From Lachnospiraceae bacterium (GTDB taxonomy: Bacteria > Bacillota > Clostridia > Lachnospirales > Lachnospiraceae): a stretch of DNA of 64,000 bases. The DNA lies in assembly GCA_009774245.1 (NCBI GenBank), contig VSNM01000011.1, positions 43,623 through 107,622 on the forward strand, in the 5' to 3' direction. Shown one piece after another: positions 33,901-41,296 of the stretch (within the stretch, counting starts at the first letter, position 1; each line of letters starts with the position of its first letter). The notes beneath the pieces were generated by a model that saw only the letters and a list, made by a program, of their open reading frames with translations, was not told where the DNA came from and did no database searches. The position numbers were made by a program, and so were the translations under genes.

Positions 33901-33996
33901 AGGAGTGGCGGGGAGGCTCCTACTGTGGAACCTGAATCCATGTATGTACGATTGCTGTGTGCGTCTTTGACAAGACGCGCGTCTCCAAACCACTCC
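33901..33996 (-). ncRNA. tRNA-like RNA 5, reduced form with the same hairpin
   Basis: 96 nt. Acceptor-like GGAGUGG/CCACUCC closes an RNA that holds GCGUCUU-GUCA-AAGACGC and ACACAGCAA, the same hairpin module with a different but fully paired stem. Standard D and T arms are not found; a GGUUCC/GGAGCC hairpin occupies the T-arm side. It is the promoter-proximal member, ends three bases before RNA 4, and its 5' end lies about two bases after the predicted transcription start. Confidence 0.65.
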
Positions 33997-34004
33997 ATGC
34001 ATCT

Positions 34005-34033
34005 ACTATAACATTCCGCCATGAAAAGTTCAA
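34005..34033 (-). promoter_or_regulatory. SigmaA promoter of the tRNA-like RNA/DUF2828 operon
   Basis: Read on the minus strand, TTGAAC (34028-34033) and TATAGT (34005-34010) are separated by 17 bp. The expected start, about seven bases on, is near 33998, almost exactly at the 5' end of tRNA-like RNA 5 (33996). This agrees with stable-RNA-type transcription of the cluster. Confidence 0.78.
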
Positions 34034-34073
34034 TATACCTGTAGTATAAAATCTTTCCTATAAATTCCGCTCA

Positions 34074-34224
34074 GTTACTGTTCACTTCGTTCCAGTAACA
34101 GGCAAAAATCCATGCAAAAATTGCAATACGAACTTCGTTCGTGGCGCAAATGGATTTTTGCTTGCAACCACTACGTTTTCGTACGGACTTAGCAGTAAAT
34201 GCTAAGTCCTGTGTGAACACTAAC
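34074..34224. mobile_element. 151-bp MITE-like element, copy 2
   Basis: It has the same length and ~95% the same sequence as the copy at 20864. It begins GTTACTGTTCAC and ends GTGAACACTAAC. A perfect 8-bp target duplication TCCGCTCA flanks it (34066-34073 and 34225-34232). Its end supplies the stop codon of the minus-strand gene at 34220. Without it that gene would read a few codons further, to a TAG. Confidence 0.88.
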
Positions 34225-35209
34225 TCCGCTCATTCTTTTCCCTGCCAATATGCGCGACCTTGCAGTACCTTCCGAAGCCTTTGGAGGCAGACCGGTAGGC
34301 CGCAATGCCGCCGATGACCGCCCCGAGATAAGTAACCGCCAGATGTTTCATCCATACGTTCACATAAACTCCGCCATGCAGCAGCGCTATAAGATGCGCA
34401 TTGATGGCAACGTACACACTGAGCTTGCGCTTGTACTCCGTCGCCCACAATGCCACATAGCCGATATTATACCCCGCAAATACGGCCAGTATGAGGATGA
34501 CAGCAACTGTGACTATTACGGCGGTGCTCGGTCTGTTGCCTACGTTCATGCCCATATAGACCGTGGTGGCGCCCAGAAAAATCCCCATTAAAATAAACGC
34601 TATTACACCGTTGACATACCGAAACATGAAAGCCATTAAAATAATCCCTATCAATGCGCCTGCAACCGCGCTCACAATCCCACGCATACTGTTTTTCCTC
34701 GCGGCTTTGTCAGATGAAAGCGTTTTGCTGCTCTGCGCTGCGATCTGCTCCTCGCACTGGGGGCAAAGGTGCCGATACTCATACCCAGTCAACAAAACAT
34801 TAGTTTGCTCTGGGTGTTTGCAGTTCTCACAGCAGGGCACAAAATCCTTTTCCTTCAAAAAGGAAACCACCGCGCTTAAAATACTGTCAACAGCCTTCTT
34901 CGCACCGTTGAAATCCAAAATATTGCCGCACTGCACGATAATCTTGCTGTCCCGCTGCCTCACCATCAGAATCGGGGAAGCCTTGTCCTTGAGCAGCTTT
35001 TGCTCGGCTTTCCCTATCTTAGGGCACAGACTGCTTGTGGCTGAAGTCATGATGGTGAACATTAACGGAGCAGAGTTTTGGGAAACCGTCAGTAAAAAGG
35101 GATATCCCTTGCGTGCACCATAGATGACCTTGTTTTCCAGGTCATAGTGCAGTCCCCAGCTAAACGCCAGGTTTTGATATTGTTCTTCGCTGATGTTTAT
35201 CAGTCCCAT
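34220..35209 (-). CDS. Zinc-ribbon multi-pass membrane protein
   Basis: The ATG at 35209 (GAGGAG upstream) gives 329 residues. A ~130-residue N-terminal domain is followed by a zinc ribbon (CCENCKHPE...HLCPQCEEQ) near residues 132-160, a Ser/Lys linker, and four or five helices (about 178-315). The last residues derive from the MITE insertion, which replaces the original C terminus by only a few amino acids. Family and function are not recognised. Confidence 0.72.
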   Translation of the reverse strand: MGLINISEEQYQNLAFSWGLHYDLENKVIYGARKGYPFLLTVSQNSAPLMFTIMTSATSSLCPKIGKAEQKLLKDKASPILMVRQRDSKIIVQCGNILDFNGAKKAVDSILSAVVSFLKEKDFVPCCENCKHPEQTNVLLTGYEYRHLCPQCEEQIAAQSSKTLSSDKAARKNSMRGIVSAVAGALIGIILMAFMFRYVNGVIAFILMGIFLGATTVYMGMNVGNRPSTAVIVTVAVILILAVFAGYNIGYVALWATEYKRKLSVYVAINAHLIALLHGGVYVNVWMKHLAVTYLGAVIGGIAAYRSASKGFGRYCKVAHIGREKNERS

Positions 35210-35328
35210 TGTCTTCTCTCCTCTCAACTTTTGTTTATCAAAAAACAGTATTCATGTAGTTCTTACTAAGAATATCACTTTTATCTGCAAACATCAATAT
35301 ATCTTGCGCAGAAATAAAATAATGTAAA

Positions 35329-35364
35329 AAAGGACATTTCATCGAACAATGTTCTGAAATGCCC
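35329..35364 (-). terminator. Terminator of the cytidylate-kinase-like gene
   Basis: Minus strand: GGGCATTTCAGAAC pairs with GTTCGATGAAATGTCC (small internal mismatches), followed by a T6 run. It lies 20 bp past the stop codon at 35385. Confidence 0.82.
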
Positions 35365-35384
35365 TAAATGCAATATTATTCTGT

Positions 35385-36020
35385 TTAGTTCGCTTTCTGG
35401 TTCTTCGCCTCAAAATCCTCAATATACTGAATAATCAGCTTCACTGTCCCGTCCACGCCAAGGATACTGCTGTTGATCGACAAGTCATAACTGTCAGCGC
35501 GTCCCCACTTCTTGGTGGAATAATAGTTATAATAGCTCTGGCGCTGTTTATCCTTCTTGACCATCATCTCGCGCGCCTTGTCCGCGTCAATCTCATACTT
35601 TTTCATGATACGCTCAATCTTTGCGTCCTCATTCGCATGAATAAAGAGATGCAGACAATTCTTATATTCCTGCAGCGCATAATCCGCGCAGCGTCCCACG
35701 ATAACACAGGGCTCTTCCTCCGCAATCTTCTTGATCGTGTCAAACTGAGCCATGAAAACCTTGTGGCTGATCGGCATATCCACAAAAGAAGAAGAATTGT
35801 AGCCAAACGTGTATGTATCCATAACTAAATTATAGAGAAAAGAATTAGTCGGCCGCTCATCGTGATTTCGAAGCATTTCCTCACAGAACCCGCTCTCCTT
35901 TGCAGCCCTCGAAAGCAGCTCCTTGTCAAAGCACTGAATCCCATAATGGCTGGCAAGCTTTTCCCCAATCTCGTGTCCTCCGGAACCAAACTGACGTCCG
36001 ATCGTAATTATCGTATTCAT
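35385..36020 (-). CDS. Cytidylate kinase-like family protein
   Basis: The start at 36020 (GGAGGTTTTACT upstream) gives 211 residues with the typical opening MNTIITIGRQFGSGGHEIG, a P-loop variant. It also has PCVIVGRCADYAL and a C-terminal region matching the family of short Cmk-like kinases common in Clostridia. A true Cmk is usually linked to ispH or rpsA, so the substrate may differ. The longer upstream frame lacks a ribosome site. Confidence 0.88.
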   Translation of the reverse strand: MNTIITIGRQFGSGGHEIGEKLASHYGIQCFDKELLSRAAKESGFCEEMLRNHDERPTNSFLYNLVMDTYTFGYNSSSFVDMPISHKVFMAQFDTIKKIAEEEPCVIVGRCADYALQEYKNCLHLFIHANEDAKIERIMKKYEIDADKAREMMVKKDKQRQSYYNYYSTKKWGRADSYDLSINSSILGVDGTVKLIIQYIEDFEAKNQKAN

Positions 36021-36213
36021 AGTAAAACCTCCATTTCTGTCTGACATTCCTAATCCGCACTGGCCGCCTGATACATAAAACACCAGATTGATAAGATTTA
36101 TCACAATACGGCTGTGTGTATTACTATTATTATATCCCGTATTGGTCAAATTTTCAATTATTTTATCATTTTGAATTCAATCAGGCTTTAGCAGCGCCTC
36201 AAATTTCAAATCT

Positions 36214-37254
36214 TTATCCAGCTTCATGTCCCGGAATTGAATTATTAATATAAACTTTTCCCTCCAGTTCCTCAGCTCCTTCTATTTCTATCTTCCCCAA
36301 TGTGGGTTCTATCTGATCATCTCCAAATAGGAAGTATAAATTCCCAGTATCATTATGATACACTGCTTTTTTCCCATCTTCAATAAAGTATGCTGTTCCA
36401 GCCCTGAAAACATTTGATAGATCATCTTGTATAGTACCATTATCTACTGGTACTGCAACAATTTGAAAATCAAAAGAATCCTTCGTAACCCTGCTGGTAT
36501 GAATGCAATAATATGTCAGTGTTTTGCCCTCAAGGTCGGCATCATACAGACCTGTTTCCTCAATGTAAACTCCATCATATACTTTTACCACGGCATCTAC
36601 AATGATGTCATCTGAATTCGTATTTAACAGACCATTAATAGCGGTTATTTTTAATCCTTGGGAAGAAAGATCGGCATTCAAAACTTCACCAATCCAGATT
36701 TGTCCAGATTCACCTATCATAATTCCTTCATAATTGCAAAACATTTCCACACAGTCTTCATTTTTAACCGCCGTTAAGAAAGCCTCATTCAGATTACTGC
36801 CAAAACTGTCTGATGCATTCATAAAATCCTTGCTGTTCTCATATGTTATGTCCGATATTGTGATCGGATAAGAAATTTCAGAAGAAATTGCCGACCAATC
36901 CTGCATCAAAAACTGTTGCCTGACTTGCGCCGCATACAGTTCTACCTCGGCAGAGGAAATATTTGTTGCAGCCCGATAGAAATCGTTGCCGGTTACCGGG
37001 TTATTTTCTTCTGGCTGAGAAAACGAATCTGTTTTTTCTTCGTCTGCGCTATTTATGGATTCCGAACGATTCTCAGGTTCTGTGGCAGATACCGTACGCT
37101 CATCGCGAAAAATTTCAACAGTAGTCTGACTTTCTTTTAAACCATTTTCTTCAGTCAAAGAGAATTCCTGCACAGGCAAATCCGGCTGCTTATTGGAACA
37201 GCCGGATAGTTGTACACTTAATAAAAGAATGAGTAGAATTGACTTTTTTTTCAT
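36214..37254 (-). CDS. Putative lipoprotein
   Basis: The 346-residue protein has a lipoprotein signal peptide ending at LSGC (Cys19), an acidic Ser/Glu-rich spacer (about 20-95) and a beta-rich C-terminal domain. No family is recognised. It would be anchored on the outer face of the membrane. Codon and base use is slightly more AT-rich than its neighbours. Confidence 0.75.
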   Translation of the reverse strand: MKKKSILLILLLSVQLSGCSNKQPDLPVQEFSLTEENGLKESQTTVEIFRDERTVSATEPENRSESINSADEEKTDSFSQPEENNPVTGNDFYRAATNISSAEVELYAAQVRQQFLMQDWSAISSEISYPITISDITYENSKDFMNASDSFGSNLNEAFLTAVKNEDCVEMFCNYEGIMIGESGQIWIGEVLNADLSSQGLKITAINGLLNTNSDDIIVDAVVKVYDGVYIEETGLYDADLEGKTLTYYCIHTSRVTKDSFDFQIVAVPVDNGTIQDDLSNVFRAGTAYFIEDGKKAVYHNDTGNLYFLFGDDQIEPTLGKIEIEGAEELEGKVYINNSIPGHEAG

Positions 37255-37287
37255 AAATCTTTCCCCTTTTAGCTTTCTAATAAGATT

Positions 37288-38202
37288 TCAGTTCCTTAGT
37301 ATCTGCAACAGTTTTTCAAAATAATCCGGCAATGGCGCCTCGACCTCGATATACTGTCCGCTTCTGGGATGGACAAAACCGATCGTCATGGCGTGCAGAA
37401 CCTGTCCCTCCAAGTGAAATGGCGCTTTCCGGCTTGTATATACCGTGTCCCCCAGTATCGGATACCCGATGCTTGCCATATGAACCCGGATCTGGTGCGT
37501 TCTGCCAGTCTCTAGCTGGCACTCTATGTACGTATACTGGTCAAAATGCTCCAGCACGCGATAGTGTGTCACAGCGCGCTTCCCGTGTTTCTCATTCACT
37601 GCCATCTTCTTGCGGTCGTTTGGATGGCGTCCGATCGGCGCGTCCACAGTTCCCTGCTCATCCTTCATATTTCCGTATACAATCGCCCTGTACTTTCTGG
37701 TAATATCATGTGTTTTGAGCAGCTCCGCGACCGCATTGTGCGCCTCATCATTCTTGCAGACAATAATGGAGCCTGTCGTGTCCTTGTCAATCCGGTGTAC
37801 AATTCCGGGGCGCAGAACCCCGTTAATGCCGGAGAGTTCTCCCTTGCAGTGGTACATGACCGCGTTGACCAGCGTCCCCTCATAATGTCCGGGCGCCGGA
37901 TGCACGACCATATTTTTGGGTTTATTTACAATCAGGATATCCTGATCCTCATACAAGATATCCAGAGGAATATCCTGCGCCGGAATATCTGGCTCCACAG
38001 ACTCCGGTATGATGAACCTTACCCGATCATCAGCCTTAACCCTGTAGTTTGCCTTGACCACCGTATCATTCACAGACACATTGCCATCCTTGATCACCTT
38101 CTGGACATAGCTTCGCGACAAGGCTTCCATATAACCGCTGATGCACTTATCAATGCGCTCATCCTCCATCTCAGGGAGGATGTCAAAAACAATTTCATTC
38201 AT
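37288..38202 (-). CDS. rluD: RluA-family 23S rRNA pseudouridine synthase
   Basis: The start ATG 38202 gives 304 residues. An S4 RNA-binding domain (RIDKCISGYMEALSRSYVQKVI.DGNVSVN) is followed by the catalytic domain with the nucleophile Asp in RIDKDTTGSII and ..LETGRTHQIRVHMA. It modifies uridines in the large rRNA. A GTG two codons earlier is an alternative start. It lies 11 bp after lspA, in the usual lspA-rluD order. Confidence 0.93.
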   Translation of the reverse strand: MNEIVFDILPEMEDERIDKCISGYMEALSRSYVQKVIKDGNVSVNDTVVKANYRVKADDRVRFIIPESVEPDIPAQDIPLDILYEDQDILIVNKPKNMVVHPAPGHYEGTLVNAVMYHCKGELSGINGVLRPGIVHRIDKDTTGSIIVCKNDEAHNAVAELLKTHDITRKYRAIVYGNMKDEQGTVDAPIGRHPNDRKKMAVNEKHGKRAVTHYRVLEHFDQYTYIECQLETGRTHQIRVHMASIGYPILGDTVYTSRKAPFHLEGQVLHAMTIGFVHPRSGQYIEVEAPLPDYFEKLLQILRN

Positions 38203-38213
38203 ATACACACCAA

Positions 38214-38741
38214 CTATTTGATATCACGAAACTTCTTTGTTCGGAATGATAAAAACTCCAGATCTGTCTCCTTGTAGACAAACAGCAATAGAATCACCAG
38301 AATTATTGATGACAAGGTTACATAAATATCAGCTACGTTGAAGATCGGAAAATCAATCAGACTAAAATATAAAAAATCAACAACATAATCATAACGTATC
38401 CTGTCAATCAGATTTCCAATCGCACCGCTTGCGATAAAAACGAGTGTAATATGCAGTTTTGTGTACATTTTTTGATAAGGCACCTTGATCAGGACGTACA
38501 AAATCACCGCAAGGATAATGACAGAGATCAGCACAAAAAACAGTTTCTGTCCCTGCAGCATACCAAACGCCGCGCCGCGGTTTTCCAGATAGTGAAGCTC
38601 AAACACACCCTCCCAGATTACCCATGGCTTCTGATTCATCAGATTTGTGACCGCGAAATATTTGGTTGTCTGATCGATCGCAATTAACAGCATTGCCAAC
38701 AGAATGTCAACAGCCAATTGCCTTCTTTTCTTTTTATTCAT
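38214..38741 (-). CDS. lspA: Lipoprotein signal peptidase LspA
   Basis: The 175-residue protein has four helices. The catalytic aspartates are in ASGAIGNLIDRIRYDYVVDF and FNVADIYV, characteristic of signal peptidase II. It cleaves prolipoproteins such as those at 36214 and 43357. The gene starts three bases from the aroB stop and runs straight into rluD. Confidence 0.96.
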   Translation of the reverse strand: MNKKKRRQLAVDILLAMLLIAIDQTTKYFAVTNLMNQKPWVIWEGVFELHYLENRGAAFGMLQGQKLFFVLISVIILAVILYVLIKVPYQKMYTKLHITLVFIASGAIGNLIDRIRYDYVVDFLYFSLIDFPIFNVADIYVTLSSIILVILLLFVYKETDLEFLSFRTKKFRDIK

Positions 38742-38744
38742 ATT

Positions 38745-39854
38745 TTATTGATCCCAATCCTCGTCCGTAAAATAAATTTCGTTGATTCCGGCCATGATTT
38801 CCTCCCTGGTAACAGTCGTATCGATCATAGCCTTTCCGACTTTCTTTAAGAGGATAAATTTCAGCCTGCCCTCTTCCACCTTTTTGTCAGAGGTCGTCAG
38901 CTCATAGATCTCCTCCGGATCGATATTCTCTATGGAAATCGGCAGATTAAACGGCACAAACATATCCCGAATCTCATAATACTCATCCTTGGAGAGCAGG
39001 TTTCTCTTCCACGAGATATACGCCGCGGCCACACAGCCAAGCGCCACGCACTCCCCATGCATCAGCTCAAAATTCTTCGCCTTCTCAATGGCATGGCCGA
39101 TCGTATGACCGAAGTTCAGTATTGCACGCTCGCCCTTTTCTGTCGGATCTTTCTCCACGACGATCTTCTTGCAGGTACAGCTTTTGTAGACCATATCCTC
39201 CAATACATCCAGATTTCTATCATGAATCTCATACATATTTTCGATAATCCACTCATAAAACGAAGCGTTCTTGATCAATCCATGCTTCAGCACTTCTCCC
39301 ATACCAGAATAGTACTGTCTGTCGTCGAGCGTCCTGAGCGTAGAAATATTCATATACACGAGCTTCGGCATATAGAAAGCGCCCACCATATTCTTGTACT
39401 GGTCAAAATCCACACCCGTCTTGCCACCGATACTGCTGTCGACCTGCGCCAGCAGTGTTGTCGGTATCTGTATGAAATCAACACCTCTCAGATAAGTGGC
39501 TGCCGCAAACCCCGTAATGTCGCCCACCACACCGCCGCCAAGCGCGAGAAGCATATCTTTGCGTCCAAACTTATTTTGTATCAAAAATTCATAAATATTC
39601 TTTACAGTATCGAGATTTTTACTCTGCTCGCCATTTGGGAAATCAAATACGAATACTTCCCTGCAGCTGTCTCTCAACGCTTCGCTTACCTCATCCGCAT
39701 AAAAACCCTTTACTCGCGAATCCGTGATAATACAGAGCTTCTTCCCCTCAATCCCAAACGCTTCCAGCTCTTTTGCCAGACTGTTAAAGTCCTGTTCATA
39801 TACAATATCATAGATCGGTTTGTTGTTCATATTGATTGTTAATCGCTGTGACAT
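38745..39854 (-). CDS. aroB: 3-dehydroquinate synthase AroB
   Basis: The start at 39854 (AAAGGAGGACAAAT upstream) gives 369 residues. The longer frame runs through repeat R1. Motifs include the NAD-binding GGGVVGDITGFAAATYLRG, the active-site region IPTTLLAQVDSSIGGKTGVD and metal ligands in LNFGHTIGHAIE. It converts DAHP to 3-dehydroquinate in the shikimate pathway. It heads the aroB-lspA-rluD unit; repeat R1 and the sepF terminator are upstream. Confidence 0.97.
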   Translation of the reverse strand: MSQRLTINMNNKPIYDIVYEQDFNSLAKELEAFGIEGKKLCIITDSRVKGFYADEVSEALRDSCREVFVFDFPNGEQSKNLDTVKNIYEFLIQNKFGRKDMLLALGGGVVGDITGFAAATYLRGVDFIQIPTTLLAQVDSSIGGKTGVDFDQYKNMVGAFYMPKLVYMNISTLRTLDDRQYYSGMGEVLKHGLIKNASFYEWIIENMYEIHDRNLDVLEDMVYKSCTCKKIVVEKDPTEKGERAILNFGHTIGHAIEKAKNFELMHGECVALGCVAAAYISWKRNLLSKDEYYEIRDMFVPFNLPISIENIDPEEIYELTTSDKKVEEGRLKFILLKKVGKAMIDTTVTREEIMAGINEIYFTDEDWDQ

Positions 39855-39896
39855 ATTTGTCCTCCTTTGCATGGGCTGGTGGGTGCCCGTTTGCAA

Positions 39897-39990
39897 TCGA
39901 GTAGGGGATTGCCCTTTTCCCCTACTCGCCGCGCGCCCCGTGCGCCGCCTTAACGGCATCTTTCCTCTGCACGGGGCTGCGCATAAAAAA
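39897..39990. repeat. Two-hairpin repeat R1, copy C
   Basis: It begins TCGAGTAGGGGATTGCCC, has hairpin CGAGTAGGGGA / TCCCCTACTCG and a second GC-rich hairpin (GCCCCGTGC / GCACGGGGC), and ends GCGCATAAAAAA at the sepF terminator T tract. In minus-strand direction it again follows a terminator directly. Confidence 0.78.
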
Positions 39991-40019
39991 CTTCCCATCT
40001 ATCACCACAGACGGGAAGT
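39990..40019 (-). terminator. Terminator of the sepF operon
   Basis: Minus strand: ACTTCCC pairs with GGGAAGT (loop includes GTCTGTGG...), followed by T6. It lies 25 bp past the sepF stop. Confidence 0.82.
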
Positions 40020-40043
40020 CTATCCTTATCCCCAGATCACATC

Positions 40044-40559
40044 TTAAATTGCACCGCGCGAGATTGGAACATCAAATGTTCCTGAAAGAATCTCCTGAAA
40101 ATCTCCTGATATGTCAACAGACGCCGGAGTGATAATAAATATGTAGTTCGAAATTTTCTGCAGATTTCCATTGATCGCATAGGTAGAGCCTGATGAAAAA
40201 TCAATGATTCTCTGCGCGATCGCAACATCCAGTCCCTCCAGATTTAACACGACAGCACGATTCGCAAGAAGTGTCTCTGTAATCTCCCTAGCATCTTCGA
40301 TACTGTTCGGTTTGATCACACAAACCTCCATACCGTTTCCGGGGGCACGCTTGACGCCCCTGATCGGTGTGACCTTCTGGGACTGTTTTCTTGGCTTATC
40401 CACCGGTGCATCATAATCTTCCTCTTCGCGAACCACTCTCATCGGTTTTCTGACGGTATTGTCTATGATTTCCCCCTCATCATAGAAATCATCCTCGTCG
40501 TAGTATTCCTCCTCATTATTCAAATGCAGTGCGTCTAAAAACTTGTCCATTACTCCCAT
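40044..40559 (-). CDS. sepF: Cell division protein SepF
   Basis: The 171-residue protein starts with an amphipathic membrane-binding segment (MGVMDKFLDALHLN), followed by an acidic linker (about 15-75) and the SepF core VCVIKPNSIEDAREITETLLANRAVVLNLEGLD. SepF tethers FtsZ to the membrane and shapes the septum. It follows yggS by 16 bp, the standard ylmE-ylmF order of Firmicutes. Confidence 0.96.
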   Translation of the reverse strand: MGVMDKFLDALHLNNEEEYYDEDDFYDEGEIIDNTVRKPMRVVREEEDYDAPVDKPRKQSQKVTPIRGVKRAPGNGMEVCVIKPNSIEDAREITETLLANRAVVLNLEGLDVAIAQRIIDFSSGSTYAINGNLQKISNYIFIITPASVDISGDFQEILSGTFDVPISRGAI

Positions 40560-40575
40560 AGCTATTTTCCTTTCT

Positions 40576-41283
40576 CTACGGCATATACTGCCTTACTCCG
40601 AAGATACCGGTTCCTACTCTGACACAGGTAGCTCCCTCTGACACAGCTACCGCGTAGTCGCCTGTCATACCCATAGATAAATTTTCCATAGTTATATTAT
40701 CAATGTTTTCATCCATAATGTCAACCGATATTTTTTTTAATTTACTAAAAATTGGCCTGTTTTTTTCAGCATTTTCTACAAAAGGCGCTATCGTCATCAG
40801 ACCTTTGACGCATATATTGGGTAATTTTGCAATATCCTGCACAAGCTGTTTTACTTCTTCGCAAGTCGTCCCAAACTTCGTCTCCTCGTTTGCCACATTG
40901 ACTTCGACCAGAATATTCGCACATACATTCTTTTTTACAGCCTCCTTGCTGATCTCCTCTGCCAGCCGCAGGGAATCAACACTGTGAATCAGATAAACCT
41001 TATCCACAATATATTTTACTTTATTTCTCTGAAGATGACCGATCATATGCCATCTGATATCCTTTGGCATCACTTCATACTTGTCGAGCAGCTCCTGAAC
41101 CTTATTTTCACCAAAATCCCGGCATCCATATTCATATGCCTCCATGAGCATCTCCACAGGCTTTGTCTTGCTGACGGCAATCAGCGTCACATCCTCCGGT
41201 TTTCGTCCGGCCTTCTGGCACTCAGAGGCAATGATATCCTCCACGGCTTTCATATTTTTCCGAATTGTTACATCCTCCACCAT
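40576..41283 (-). CDS. yggS: YggS-family PLP-binding homeostasis protein
   Basis: The 235-residue protein has the PLP lysine in LIAVSKTKP, HMIGHLQRNKVKY, GLMTIAPF and SMGMTGDYAVAVSEGATCVRVGTGIFG. It buffers pyridoxal phosphate rather than acting as a racemase. It is called YlmE in Bacillus and sits before sepF, as here. Confidence 0.96.
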   Translation of the reverse strand: MVEDVTIRKNMKAVEDIIASECQKAGRKPEDVTLIAVSKTKPVEMLMEAYEYGCRDFGENKVQELLDKYEVMPKDIRWHMIGHLQRNKVKYIVDKVYLIHSVDSLRLAEEISKEAVKKNVCANILVEVNVANEETKFGTTCEEVKQLVQDIAKLPNICVKGLMTIAPFVENAEKNRPIFSKLKKISVDIMDENIDNITMENLSMGMTGDYAVAVSEGATCVRVGTGIFGVRQYMP

Positions 41284-41296
41284 TCTCTACAACTCC

